From assembly GCF_001897285.1 (NCBI RefSeq), contig NZ_MKSM01000104.1, positions 28,069-92,068 on the forward strand: a stretch of 64,000 bases of DNA. Direction: 5' to 3'. Positions 13,623 to 22,824 of the stretch are shown in pieces. The notes beneath the pieces are model-generated. The model was not told the origin of the DNA. It worked only from the letters and a program-made list of their open reading frames with translations, and ran no database searches. Every line of letters starts with the position of its first letter. The first letter of the stretch is position 1. The stretch is from Nitrobacter sp. 62-23 (GTDB taxonomy: Bacteria > Pseudomonadota > Alphaproteobacteria > Rhizobiales > Xanthobacteraceae). Made by a program: the position numbers and the translations under genes.

Positions 13623-14890
13623 CTCGCAGTCCCCCGCGTCAGCACCAGCGGATGACCGACGAGACCCTCGATCGTTGCGACGGCGACGTGAAAATTCTGC
13701 TGGGCCTCCTGTTCGCGCAGGCGCGCCTGAGCGACGCTTGCCTGCGCATCGAGCACTTCGAGCAGCGTGAAGCGCCCCTGCCCGTATCCCTCGAAGATGG
13801 CGTCGGCTGCCTGGCTCGATTTCGGAATCGCCACGTCGCGCAACACTTTCAACTCGCGCAACGATCCCTGCAACGAATCGTAGGCGCGGCCAGCGAGCAC
13901 GATCAGCGTGTTGCGATTGGCTTCGCGCTCCGCCCTCGTTTTCGCGAGGCTTTCCCGAGCGGACAGGATGTTGCCCTGGTTCTGGTCAAACACCGGAATG
14001 GGAACGGACAGCGACAGCCTGACAGCGTCGTCGCCGGTCTCGTTATAATGACGCCAGCCGGCGCCGACGCGAACGTCCGGATAGGGCTTCAACCTCGCCA
14101 GCAGCAGTTCGGCGTTGCGCTGCGCGTAAACCGCGGTCCAGCGCATCAGTTGCGGATTTGAATCGATCGCGGCGACAACGGCCTGAAAAGAGGGTGGCCG
14201 CCCCAGATCGTCGAGCCGACCGGAAACGACTGAAAACTTCGCCGTGGCGTCGCCCATCAGCACCGCCAGTTCGCGCCGGGCGCTGGCGAGCGTCGAACTC
14301 ACCCGCTCGCGATCCGCCTTCACCAATGCGGACGCGACTTCAGCCCGGCCGATTTCAGCAGGTGATGATGCTCCGGCGTCCACACGCCGGTGCAGCAACG
14401 GGGACAACTTGTCGATCGCGGCGATCTGCTCGTCCAGTATCCGGACCCTGCGCTGCGCGCCGAGGACGCCCAGAAAGGCGACAGCCGTCTCCGACAGAAC
14501 TTCGAGACGCACCGCCTTGCGCTGGATGGCGGCGGCCTCGACGCCGGCCTGCCCGACGGCAATTCGCGCGTCGCGCTTGCCGAAAAGCTCGAAGAGCTGG
14601 CTAATCTGCAGCGTGGTCTCCGCCGATTTCGTCCCACGATAGCGCCCGGAGCCGAACGAATTGTCCTGCTCATAGGACAGTTCGGGATTGATCAACGCAC
14701 CGGCCTGGATGCGCTGGCCGGTTGCGATTCCGACATCGCGCTCGGCGGCGGTCAGGCGCGGATTGGCGGCGAGCGCGCGCTGAAGCGCGGTCTTCAAGGT
14801 GAGCGTTTGCGAATGCGACGTCGCCATCAGCCAAGGGCTGACCAGCAGCGCCATCGTCCCCGCGAGACGCGCGACGGTTTTCGATAGCAT
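13619..14890 (-). CDS. czcC: CzcC-type outer-membrane efflux channel (TolC family)
   Basis: 423 residues with a signal peptide (MALLVSPWLMATSHSQ), then two OEP domains with the repeated long amphipathic helices of TolC proteins (LKTALQRALAANPRLTAAER, RAYDSLQGSLRELKVLRD). It forms the outer-membrane exit of the efflux complex. The last codons overlap the czcB start by 4 bases (ATGA). It is distinct from the second TolC-family gene at 38.5-39.9 kb, which lacks an adjacent pump. Confidence 0.9.
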
Positions 14891-14943
14891 GGAAGATCCT
14901 GACGAACGGCGGAATCAGGGCGTCAATACGCCCGCGAACACGT

Positions 14944-15324
14944 TCAGGTCAGGCGTTTTGGTGGCGGAGTGTCGATGCCCGGAACAAGATCGGAGGCGCG
15001 AGAAAGCACTTTCGGCATCGCGGCGATCTGAGGTTCGATCGTCATGGAAAGCGACGGAGGGTTCGGCAGCGAAACCGGAAAACAGCCATGACAATGGTGT
15101 TCCGGGACGATTTCGGGGCCACCGGTGTCCGTAGGGTCCGGCGTCATCGAGACGACGATCCGGCCTTCGGGAGCGGTCACGTCGATGTCGAGGCATTGAT
15201 GCAGCGCGCCAGACAACAAATAAGCCACAATCAGAAACACGACCGCGATCCTGCTGCGCGAGACGCACGGGCGAACGGTTTGATCGTGGGAGGTGGTGAG
15301 GGTCAATGGCCTACTTCGTCCCAA
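14944..15324 (-). CDS. Small His/Cys protein leading the czc operon
   Basis: Up to 126 residues. One hydrophobic segment (IAVVFLIVAYLLSGALHQC) acts as a membrane anchor or signal. After an acidic region comes EHHCHGCFPVS, a compact His/Cys cluster that looks like a metal site. It lies 53 bases upstream of czcC on the same strand. Small proteins with such clusters at the head of czc operons (CzcI-like, DUF2946-like) are known and thought to assist or regulate metal efflux; I cannot assign it to either. The start is uncertain: there is no ATG, and TTG at 15324 or 15306 are the options. A possible -10 (TATAGT, complement of 15371-15376) lies upstream. Confidence 0.6.
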   Translation of the reverse strand: MGRSRPLTLTTSHDQTVRPCVSRSRIAVVFLIVAYLLSGALHQCLDIDVTAPEGRIVVSMTPDPTDTGGPEIVPEHHCHGCFPVSLPNPPSLSMTIEPQIAAMPKVLSRASDLVPGIDTPPPKRLT

Positions 15325-15463
15325 GCCAGCGATGTGTGTCTAACACGCCCGCGAATGGCGAGTCGACTGCAACACTATAACACATCCGGAGGTTTCGCGA
15401 GGAGGCGGACTGGCGGCTGCGCGGACCATATATGCCGCCGCTGTCTGCGCCTGGAGAGTTCCA

Positions 15464-16180
15464 TCAAGCCGTCCGCGCTGCATACTCGCGCCAACCTTTT
15501 GCGCGCAGCCGGCACGCCGGGCACTCGCCGCAACCATAACCCCAGTCATGCCGTGCACCGCGTTCGCCGAGATAACAGGTATGCGAGCGCTCGCGGATCA
15601 GATCGACCAGCCCCGCCTCGCCGAGTTCATGCGCAAGCGACCAGGTCGCGGCCTTGTCGAGCCTCATCAAGGGCGTGTGCAGTTCGAACTGTCTGGCCAT
15701 CCCGAGATTGAGCGCGGCTTGCAGCGCCTTGATGGTATCGTCGCGGCAATCCGGGTAGCCGGAATAGTCGGTCTCACACATGCCACCGACAATGTGTGAT
15801 ATGCCGCGCCGATAGGCCAGCGCCGCCGCGAAGGTCAGGAATACGAGATTGCGGCCTGGCACGAATGTATTGGGCAGTCCGCCCTCGCCCATTTCGATCG
15901 CGACGTTGCGGGTCAGCGCGGTATCGGAAATCTCCGCGAGCGTCGGAATGGCAAGCGTATGGTTTTCGCCGAGCTTCCCGGTCCAGTCCGGACGCAGCGA
16001 TCTCATGCCAGCGAGCAGGTTGTCCCGGCATTGGAGTTCGATGACGTGGCGCTGGCCGTAGTCGAAACCCAGCGTCTCGACCCGCGCAAAGCGTTGCAGT
16101 GCCCAGGCAAGACAAGTCGCGGAGTCCTGCCCTCCGGAGAACAGCACCAGCGCGGTGCGGGAGGCTGGTTGATCGGTCAT
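15464..16180 (-). CDS. queC: 7-cyano-7-deazaguanine synthase
   Basis: 238 residues from ATG 16180; an in-frame GTG at 16198 is possible. The PP-loop ATPase motif [14 protein letters not shown] opens the protein, and the C-terminal zinc site is C...[13 protein letters not shown] (four Cys). QueC converts 7-carboxy-7-deazaguanine to preQ0 in queuosine biosynthesis. No other que gene is in the window. It is transcribed towards the czc operon and divergently from mazG. Confidence 0.95.
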   Translation of the reverse strand: MTDQPASRTALVLFSGGQDSATCLAWALQRFARVETLGFDYGQRHVIELQCRDNLLAGMRSLRPDWTGKLGENHTLAIPTLAEISDTALTRNVAIEMGEGGLPNTFVPGRNLVFLTFAAALAYRRGISHIVGGMCETDYSGYPDCRDDTIKALQAALNLGMARQFELHTPLMRLDKAATWSLAHELGEAGLVDLIRERSHTCYLGERGARHDWGYGCGECPACRLRAKGWREYAARTA

Positions 16181-16317
16181 GGCGAAAGCCAATAACACCC
16201 CTCGCCTTTACGCGCCAATCAGCGGGGGTTGCGCGGCCGGTCGCCTGCTTTTTGCTGGGACGGCGGCGCGGCTTGCGGCATAGAGGATGCACATTTCTCG
16301 CTATCGGTGACTTGATG

Positions 16318-17148
16318 ATGACCCCTTCCCGCGATATTTCATGCCTGATCGAAATCATGGCGCGACTGAGAACGCCCGGCACCGGCTGCCCGTGGGATCT
16401 CGAACAGACGTTCGCGACCATCGCGCCCTACACCATCGAAGAAGCCTATGAGGTGGCGGAGGCGATCGCGCGCAACGATCTGGTCGATCTCTGCGACGAA
16501 CTCGGCGATCTGCTGTTGCAGGTGGTCTTTCACGCGCGCATGGCCGAGGAGCAAAATGCCTTTTCGTTCGGCGATGTGGTCGAAGCGATCACGCGCAAGA
16601 TGGTCCGGCGGCATCCGCATGTATTTCCCGACAGTTCAGGATACATCGCGCCGTCGGACGTCAAGGGAACATGGGAACGCATCAAGGCGGAAGAAAAGGC
16701 CGAACGCGCCGCGCGCAAATCGACGAACGAAGCGCCGGCCTCGGGTCTGCTCGCGGGCATCAAGGCCGGACAGCCCGCGCTGGCGCGCGCAATGGCCCTG
16801 CAGTGGAAGGCCTCTACGGTCGGATTCGATTGGAACGATCCTCGGGCCGTGCTCGCCAAGATCCGCGAGGAAGCCGACGAGATCGAGACGGCGCTGGATC
16901 GCGGCGACAAATCCGACATCGCGTCCGAGACCGGCGATCTCATGTTCGCGCTGGTCAACCTCGCGCGTCATGTCGATGCCGATCCTGAAATGGCGCTGCG
17001 CGGAGCCAATACGAAATTCGAGCGGCGCTTCGCTTATATCGAACAGACTCTTGTCGCGAAGGGCCGCTCGTTGGAGGATGCGTCTCTCGCCGAGATGGAT
17101 GCATTATGGAATGAGGCCAAAGCTCAGGAAAAGGGTTTGAGCAGTTAG
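16318..17148 (+). CDS. mazG: Nucleoside triphosphate pyrophosphohydrolase MazG
   Basis: 276 residues. Both all-alpha NTP-PPase repeats are present. The first has the GCPWDLEQTF opening and EEAYEVAEAI...DLCDELGDLLLQVVFHA metal-binding helices; the second has EEADEIETAL...ETGDLMFALVNLARH. It hydrolyses (d)NTPs to monophosphates, limiting aberrant nucleotides and modulating ppGpp. ATG 16318 was preferred over ATG 16315 because GGTGA (16306-16310) then has 7-base spacing. The open frame extends further upstream but through queC promoter DNA, so that part is unlikely to be coding. Confidence 0.93.
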   Translation: MTPSRDISCLIEIMARLRTPGTGCPWDLEQTFATIAPYTIEEAYEVAEAIARNDLVDLCDELGDLLLQVVFHARMAEEQNAFSFGDVVEAITRKMVRRHPHVFPDSSGYIAPSDVKGTWERIKAEEKAERAARKSTNEAPASGLLAGIKAGQPALARAMALQWKASTVGFDWNDPRAVLAKIREEADEIETALDRGDKSDIASETGDLMFALVNLARHVDADPEMALRGANTKFERRFAYIEQTLVAKGRSLEDASLAEMDALWNEAKAQEKGLSS

Positions 17149-17162
17149 AGCCAAGGCCCGGT

Positions 17163-18599
17163 TCACACACCGGTCTGGCTGATGAACTTGGTGATGAGAT
17201 AAGCCTCCATCGCCTCGATGCCGCCCTCGGAGCCGTAGCCGGAATCCTTGACGCCTCCGAACGGGTTTTCCGGCAAAGCGAGCCCGACATTATTAATAGC
17301 CACCATGCCGCTCTCGATCTCTGCACCAATCGCGGTCGCTGTCTTGGTCGAACTTGTGAAGGCATAGGACGCGAGCCCGTACGGCAGGCGGTTCGCCTCC
17401 TCCGCGGCCTCGTCGAAGGTCGAGAACGGCGAGATCAGCGCCAGTGGGCCGAACGGCTCCTCGTTCATGGCGCGGGCGCCCTTCGGCACGTCGGTCACCA
17501 CAGTCGGTTCAAAAAAGTAACCCTTGTTTCCGATGCGATGTCCGCCAGCCGCGAGCTGGCCGCCCTTGCCGATCGCGTCCTGCACAAAACCCTCGACGGC
17601 GGCAACGCGACGCGCGTTCGCGAGCGAGCCCATCTTTGAATCGGCATCGAGTCCGTTGCCGACCTTGATCGCCTTCGCGGCTTCGGTGAATTGGCCGACA
17701 AAATCCTTGTATACCTTGTCCTGCACCAGAAGCCGCGTCGGTGCGATGCAGACCTGACCAGCGTTGCGAAACTTGGCGCCGGCGATGATCTTCACCGCGC
17801 CTGCGATATCGGCATCGTTGAACACAATGGCTGGCGCGTGGCCGCCAAGTTCCATGGTCGCGCGCTTCATGTGCTGACCGGCGAGTGCGGCGAGCTGCTT
17901 GCCGACCGCGGTCGAGCCAGTAAACGATATTTTCCTGATAACCGGATGCGGGATCAGATATTCGGAGATTTCGGCGGGCACGCCGTACACGAGATTGATG
18001 ACTCCATCGGGCACGCCCGCATCGACAAATGCCCGCAGCAGTTCGGCGGGAGACGCCGGTGTTTCCTCCGGAGCCTTGACGATGATCGAGCAGCCGGCGG
18101 CAAGCGCGGCCGACAGCTTGCGGCAGACCTGATTGATCGGGAAATTCCACGGCGTGAAAGCCGCCACCGGCCCGACCGGCTCCTTGATCGCGATCTGGTA
18201 GATGCCGGGGCCGCGCGCCGGAATCACCCGGCCATAAGCGCGACGGGACTCTTCGGCGAACCATTCGATGACATCGGCCGCCACCAGCGTCTCGATCCTC
18301 GCCTCATTGAGAACCTTGCCCTGCTCCATGGTCATCAGCGTTGCGATGTTGTCGGCGCGCTCCCGCATCAAGGCCGCCGCCTTTCGCATGATCTTGCCGC
18401 GCTCGAAAGGCGCGACCGCGCGCCAGACCTTGAAGCCCTTCTCGGCCGCGGCGAGAGCTTCATCGAGATCGGAGCGATCGGCGTGGGCCACCGTGCCAAT
18501 CTGTTCCTCGGTAGCAGGGTTGAGCACGGCCAGGGTTTTTCCGGATGCACTGGGACGCCATTTGCCGTCGATCAGCAGCGATGTGTTTTGATAGCTCAC
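17163..18599 (-). CDS. gabD: NAD(P)-dependent succinate-semialdehyde dehydrogenase family protein
   Basis: 478-residue aldehyde dehydrogenase. The catalytic glutamate motif MELGGHAP and the nucleophilic cysteine in [11 protein letters not shown] are intact; the cofactor region [14 protein letters not shown] and [11 protein letters not shown] are typical. Overall best fits the GabD/YneI succinate-semialdehyde class, which oxidises succinate semialdehyde to succinate. The exact aldehyde is not certain, since the cysteine context (CIAPTR instead of CVCANR) differs from E. coli GabD. It converges on mazG with a 14-base gap and stands alone. Confidence 0.82.
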   Translation of the reverse strand: MSYQNTSLLIDGKWRPSASGKTLAVLNPATEEQIGTVAHADRSDLDEALAAAEKGFKVWRAVAPFERGKIMRKAAALMRERADNIATLMTMEQGKVLNEARIETLVAADVIEWFAEESRRAYGRVIPARGPGIYQIAIKEPVGPVAAFTPWNFPINQVCRKLSAALAAGCSIIVKAPEETPASPAELLRAFVDAGVPDGVINLVYGVPAEISEYLIPHPVIRKISFTGSTAVGKQLAALAGQHMKRATMELGGHAPAIVFNDADIAGAVKIIAGAKFRNAGQVCIAPTRLLVQDKVYKDFVGQFTEAAKAIKVGNGLDADSKMGSLANARRVAAVEGFVQDAIGKGGQLAAGGHRIGNKGYFFEPTVVTDVPKGARAMNEEPFGPLALISPFSTFDEAAEEANRLPYGLASYAFTSSTKTATAIGAEIESGMVAINNVGLALPENPFGGVKDSGYGSEGGIEAMEAYLITKFISQTGV

Positions 18600-18720
18600 G
18601 GGCCTCTCCTGAGAGTTTCCTGCGATGATTTAAATCGCATCGAATAATGCGCCACCTTGCCGGTCAAGCCTGTCCTGCGCGGCCCTGCCTTGCGAAGACG
18701 GGAGAGGACGGCGCAGTTGG

Positions 18721-20100
18721 TCAAAGGGGATGCGGTATCGCGGCGTACCGGTTGACGAGAATGTCGCGTTTGGTCTCGTCGACGCGGACTGTCATATCGT
18801 AACGGCCGTCGCGCAGTTCCTTGGCGAGCACCTCGGAATTGCGGTGCAGCCAACTGATCGCCGCGCCGTCGGAGGCATCGACCGACAGGTCCAGCGTGGT
18901 TCGGGTCGCCGCGAGCCGGTCTTCGATCGCCGCCAGCAGCTTATCGAGCCCTTCGCCGGTTTCGGCGGAGACGAGGAAGCACGGCACTTCAGCCGAGCGG
19001 CGCGCCGCGATGTTTTCCAGATTTTCTCGCTGATCCGCGTAGAAGCGATCGATCTTGTTCCAGACTTCGAGAATGCGAGCTCCGTGTTCCGGATCGATGC
19101 CGAGTTGGCGCAGCACGGCCTCGACATCGTGCTGCTGCGCCTCTGCGTCCTCGTGCGAAATGTCGCGAACATGGAGGATAACGTCTGCCTCCATCACCTC
19201 TTCGAGCGTCGCGCGAAAAGCGGCGACAAGCTGGGTCGGCAGATTGGATATGAAACCGACCGTGTCCGACAGCATCGCCTTGCCGCCATGCGGCAGCGTC
19301 AGCGCGCGCAGCGTCGGATCGAGGGTCGCGAACAACATGTCGGCGGCCTGGACGTCGGCGCGCGTCAGCCGGTTGAACAGCGTCGATTTCCCGGCATTGG
19401 TATAGCCGACCAGCGCGACCACGCGATAAGGCACGCGTCGCCGCCCGGCGCGATGCAGCCGCCGCGTCGCCTGCACCTTCTTCAGTTCGTTCTCCAGCCG
19501 CGTAATGCGGTCGCCGATCAGGCGGCGGTCAGCCTCGATCTGGGTTTCGCCGGGGCCGCCCATGAAACCAAAGCCGCCACGCTGCCTTTCAAGATGAGTC
19601 CACGAGCGCACCAGACGGCTACGCTGATAGTTGAGATGGGCAAGCTCGACCTGAAGCGCGCCCTCCTTCGTCTTGGCGCGGCGGCCAAAAATTTCAAGGA
19701 TCAGGCCGGTCCGGTCGAGCACCTTGGTGCTCCAGGCTTTTTCCAGATTGCGCTGCTGGATCGGCGACAGCGCGCAATCCATCACCACGAGATCGGCGCC
19801 TTCGGCGGTAATCAAGCCGGTCAATTCCTCGACCTTGCCCTTGCCGAGATATGTCGCGGGCCTGATCTGGTTGACCGGCGCGATGATCGCCTTGGCGACG
19901 TCGAGATCGATCGCGCGTGCGAGGCCGGCGGCCTCATCCAGCCGGGCATCGCTGTCGCGCATGGCATGTCCCGCCTGCGGCGTGCCGGCGTCGTCGCGCC
20001 GTATCCGCAGATAAGGGCCGATGACAATGGCCCGCCCGGTCGGTTTGCCCTGCATCGGCCCTGAACGGTCGATGCCCCCCTGGGGATGCCGGGGTTCCAA
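18721..20100 (-). CDS. hflX: Ribosome-associated GTPase HflX
   Basis: 459 residues. The N-terminal HflX domain (DLVVMDCALSPIQQRNLEKA) is followed by a coiled coil and GGFGFMGGPGETQIEADRR, then the GTPase domain with G1 GYTNAGKST, G3 DTVGFI and G4 NKID. HflX splits stalled or heat-damaged 70S ribosomes. It follows hfq by 20 bases in the classic hfq-hflX pair. The start is TTG at 20100; ATG at 20055, preceded by CAGGG, is an alternative that trims 15 residues. Confidence 0.95.
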   Translation of the reverse strand: MEPRHPQGGIDRSGPMQGKPTGRAIVIGPYLRIRRDDAGTPQAGHAMRDSDARLDEAAGLARAIDLDVAKAIIAPVNQIRPATYLGKGKVEELTGLITAEGADLVVMDCALSPIQQRNLEKAWSTKVLDRTGLILEIFGRRAKTKEGALQVELAHLNYQRSRLVRSWTHLERQRGGFGFMGGPGETQIEADRRLIGDRITRLENELKKVQATRRLHRAGRRRVPYRVVALVGYTNAGKSTLFNRLTRADVQAADMLFATLDPTLRALTLPHGGKAMLSDTVGFISNLPTQLVAAFRATLEEVMEADVILHVRDISHEDAEAQQHDVEAVLRQLGIDPEHGARILEVWNKIDRFYADQRENLENIAARRSAEVPCFLVSAETGEGLDKLLAAIEDRLAATRTTLDLSVDASDGAAISWLHRNSEVLAKELRDGRYDMTVRVDETKRDILVNRYAAIPHPL

Positions 20101-20120
20101 TCAGGAAACTTTCATGTTGC

Positions 20121-20369
20121 TCAAAGCGGAGCGTCCTCGCCGCCTTCGAATAACTGGATCGGGGCGCCCGGCATGATGGTTGAAATCGCATGCTTGTAGA
20201 CGAGCTGCGAATGACCGTCCCGCCTGAGCAGCAGGCAGAAATTGTCGAACCAGGTGACAATTCCCTGCAGTTTGACGCCGTTCACCAGAAAGATGGTCAG
20301 TGGCGTCTTGGTCTTTCGAACGTGGTTGAGGAAGGTGTCCTGAAGGTTTTGTGCGCGGTCTATCGCCAT
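20121..20369 (-). CDS. hfq: RNA chaperone Hfq
   Basis: 82 residues, normal for the compact alphaproteobacterial protein. The start [14 protein letters not shown], Sm1 ([15 protein letters not shown]) and Sm2 ([10 protein letters not shown]) motifs are all present. It forms the hexameric ring that pairs small RNAs with mRNAs. The C-terminal tail is short (GGEDAPL). It sits between dat and hflX, downstream of the ntr genes, an arrangement shared across Rhizobiales. Confidence 0.97.
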
Positions 20370-20552
20370 TTTTATTATCCCGCAGTTTTGTTTGTCTTTT
20401 TTGGACCGGACACAGCTCTCCCCGGAGCGTCTCCTGGCCGCCGGCCCCCTTTGAGATCCTCCTCGCGGACCCGGCGCCTTTGATTAGAAGGCAGAGCATG
20501 AGGTTAGGCAAGCCGGTTCGGGCCGCGGGTTCGCCCGGATAGGCAAAAACTG

Positions 20553-21410
20553 TCAGGAAAATGCTGAAAAACGGTGAAATTCTTCCCGAAGCCGCCTGGC
20601 AATGCCGCCCGGGCGGCCATTTCCCACGATCTGACCATCGATCGCCACGACAGGCATGACGATCTGGGAGGCCGAGGTGACGAAAGCCTCCGCGGCCTCG
20701 TGCGCCTCCGCCGGCGTGAACGGGCGCTCCTCCAGAGTGATCTGAAGCGCCGCCATGACCTCCATGAGGACGGCCCGGGTGATGCCCGCGAGAATACCGC
20801 TCTCGGCGGAGCGGGTGACGACCCGGCCGTCTTTGGTGACGATCCAGGCGTTGCTCGAAGCGCCCTCGGTGATGAATCCGTCGCTCCCGACGTACCAGGC
20901 CTCGTAAGCCCCCTTCTCGCGCGCTTCCTGCTTCGCCAGCACATTAGGCAGCAGCGATACCGACTTGATGTCCACCCGAGGCCAGCGATTTTCAGGCACG
21001 GTGACGACCTTGATGCCGGTCGCGGCGGTTTGCTGGTTCTTCGCATAGTTGAGCGCACGCGCCGTCACCACGACGGCTGGCCTCACTGTATCCGGCGGAA
21101 ACGCATGATCGCGCCGCGCCACGCCGCGGGACACCTGCAGATAAACCAGTCCGTAGGTCACGCGGTTGCGGCGTACCACTTCTCGCATGACGATACCGAG
21201 CGCCGACAGCGGCATCGGTTCGGCGATCCGCAATTCGCGCAACGACCGCTGCAATCGCGCCATGTGCCGGGGAAAATCCACCAGCCTTCCGCCTCGCACT
21301 TCGCAGACTTCATAAACACCATCCGCAAACTGATAGCCACGGTCCTCGACGTTGACACAGGCGTCGCGCAGATCGCGATAGCGGCCGTTGACGTAAGCAA
21401 TTCGCGACAT
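20553..21410 (-). CDS. dat: D-amino-acid aminotransferase (class IV PLP enzyme)
   Basis: 285 residues from ATG 21410 (a TTG at 21422 is also in frame). Class IV aminotransferase features: YVNGRYRDLRDACVNVEDRGYQFADGVYE at the N-terminus, the PLP lysine in DIKSVSLLPNVLAKQEA, and GFITEGASSNAWIV. D-alanine transaminases make D-alanine/D-glutamate from 2-oxoacids; branched-chain or aminodeoxychorismate-lyase activity cannot be excluded. It follows ntrX by 26 bases and precedes hfq, as in related genomes. Confidence 0.88.
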   Translation of the reverse strand: MSRIAYVNGRYRDLRDACVNVEDRGYQFADGVYEVCEVRGGRLVDFPRHMARLQRSLRELRIAEPMPLSALGIVMREVVRRNRVTYGLVYLQVSRGVARRDHAFPPDTVRPAVVVTARALNYAKNQQTAATGIKVVTVPENRWPRVDIKSVSLLPNVLAKQEAREKGAYEAWYVGSDGFITEGASSNAWIVTKDGRVVTRSAESGILAGITRAVLMEVMAALQITLEERPFTPAEAHEAAEAFVTSASQIVMPVVAIDGQIVGNGRPGGIARRLREEFHRFSAFS

Positions 21411-21436
21411 CGGCGCGTCCAACCCCCGAAAGGCTT

Positions 21437-22807
21437 TTAGTTGACGCCGAGCGCCTTGAGCTTGCGGTGCAGCGCCGAGCGCTCCATGCCGACGAATTCG
21501 GCCGTCCGCGAGATATTGTTGGAGAAGCGGCTGATCTGGGCAATCAGGTAGTCGCGCTCGAACACCTCGCGAGCCTCGCGTAGCGGCAGGCCCATGATGT
21601 GCTCGCCGTTAACGCCGGACGGCATCGCCGGAACCATCGAGCCGACGTCCTGCGGCAGCATGTCAGCGGTAATGATTATCTCCGGACCGCCGCCGGCCAG
21701 GATCATCACGCGCTCGACATTGTTGCGAAGTTGCCGGACGTTGCCCGGCCAGACGTGCGATTGCAACACGGCCATCGCGTCGTCGCCGATCCTGCGCTTG
21801 GGCAGCCCGCTGGCGGCGGAGATGTGGTCCATGAAAAATTCGATCAGTTCGGGAATGTCCTCCCTGCGTTCGGAGAGCGGCGGAACCCGGATCGGCACGA
21901 CCGACAGCCGGTGATAAAGATCCTCGCGGAAACGCCCGGCGGCAATCTCCTCCTCCAGGTTTCGCGCCGTCGACGAAATGATGCGCACATCGACCTTGAT
22001 CTTGTTTATCCCGCCAGAGCGCTGAAAGGTCTGATCGACCAGGACGCGCATGATCTTGTTCTGGGTCTCGCGCGGCATGTCGCCGATCTCGTCGATGAAC
22101 AGCGTCCCGCCGTGCGCTTCTTCCAGGGCTCCTGTCTTGCGAGGCTGCTGGCCGTCGGTCTGTTCGATGCCGAACAATTCGAATTCCATTCGCTCCGGCG
22201 TAATCGCCGCCGCGTTGATGACGACGAACGGTCCCTCCGAGCGGCTCGACTGATTGTGAAGCGTTCGCGCTGCCAATTCCTTGCCGGATCCGGACGGGCC
22301 GACGATCATGATCCGGCTGTTGGCCTTCGCTGCGCGCTCGATGGTCTGCCGTAGCTGGTTCATGCACGGCGAACGGCCGACCAGCGATCCCGCCGCCGGC
22401 GCGAGCTGCTTCAGTTCCCTGACCTCGCGCTTGAGGCGCGAGGTTTCGAGCGCACGCGTCGCCACCAGAATCAAACGATCGGACTTGAACGGCTTTTCGA
22501 TGAAGTCATAGGCGCCGCGCTTGATCGCGGCAACGGCCGTTTCAATGTTGCCATGACCGGAGATCATGACCACCGGCGTGTCGGGACTGTCCTGCTTGAT
22601 CATCTCGAGCAGTTGCAATCCGTCGAGCTTGCTGCCTTGCAGCCAGATATCGAGGAACACCATGTGCGGGCGGCGGCTTGAGACCTCCGCAAGCGCCTCA
22701 TCGCTGTTGCGCGCGGTGCGGGTCGTAAAACCCTCGTCCTCCAGGATGCCTGCAACGAGGTCGCGAATATCCGCCTCGTCGTCCACTATCAGAATATCGT
22801 GTGCCAT
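21437..22807 (-). CDS. ntrX: Nitrogen assimilation response regulator NtrX
   Basis: 456 residues. A receiver domain (ILIVDDEADIRDLV, phospho-acceptor in VFLDIWLQG) is followed by an AAA+ domain with Walker A GPSGSGKE and Walker B GGTLFIDEIGDM, and a Fis-type helix-turn-helix at the C-terminus (ISRTAEFVGMERSALHRKLK). The sigma-54 contact loop GAFTGA is not present: between ELFG and GALEEAHGG the chain reads IEQTDGQQPRKT. NtrX proteins of alphaproteobacteria often lack this loop and are thought to act on other promoters or as repressors. Its partner kinase NtrY lies 17 bases upstream. Confidence 0.95.
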   Translation of the reverse strand: MAHDILIVDDEADIRDLVAGILEDEGFTTRTARNSDEALAEVSSRRPHMVFLDIWLQGSKLDGLQLLEMIKQDSPDTPVVMISGHGNIETAVAAIKRGAYDFIEKPFKSDRLILVATRALETSRLKREVRELKQLAPAAGSLVGRSPCMNQLRQTIERAAKANSRIMIVGPSGSGKELAARTLHNQSSRSEGPFVVINAAAITPERMEFELFGIEQTDGQQPRKTGALEEAHGGTLFIDEIGDMPRETQNKIMRVLVDQTFQRSGGINKIKVDVRIISSTARNLEEEIAAGRFREDLYHRLSVVPIRVPPLSERREDIPELIEFFMDHISAASGLPKRRIGDDAMAVLQSHVWPGNVRQLRNNVERVMILAGGGPEIIITADMLPQDVGSMVPAMPSGVNGEHIMGLPLREAREVFERDYLIAQISRFSNNISRTAEFVGMERSALHRKLKALGVN

Positions 22808-22824
22808 GGATTGGATCCGCCCAG

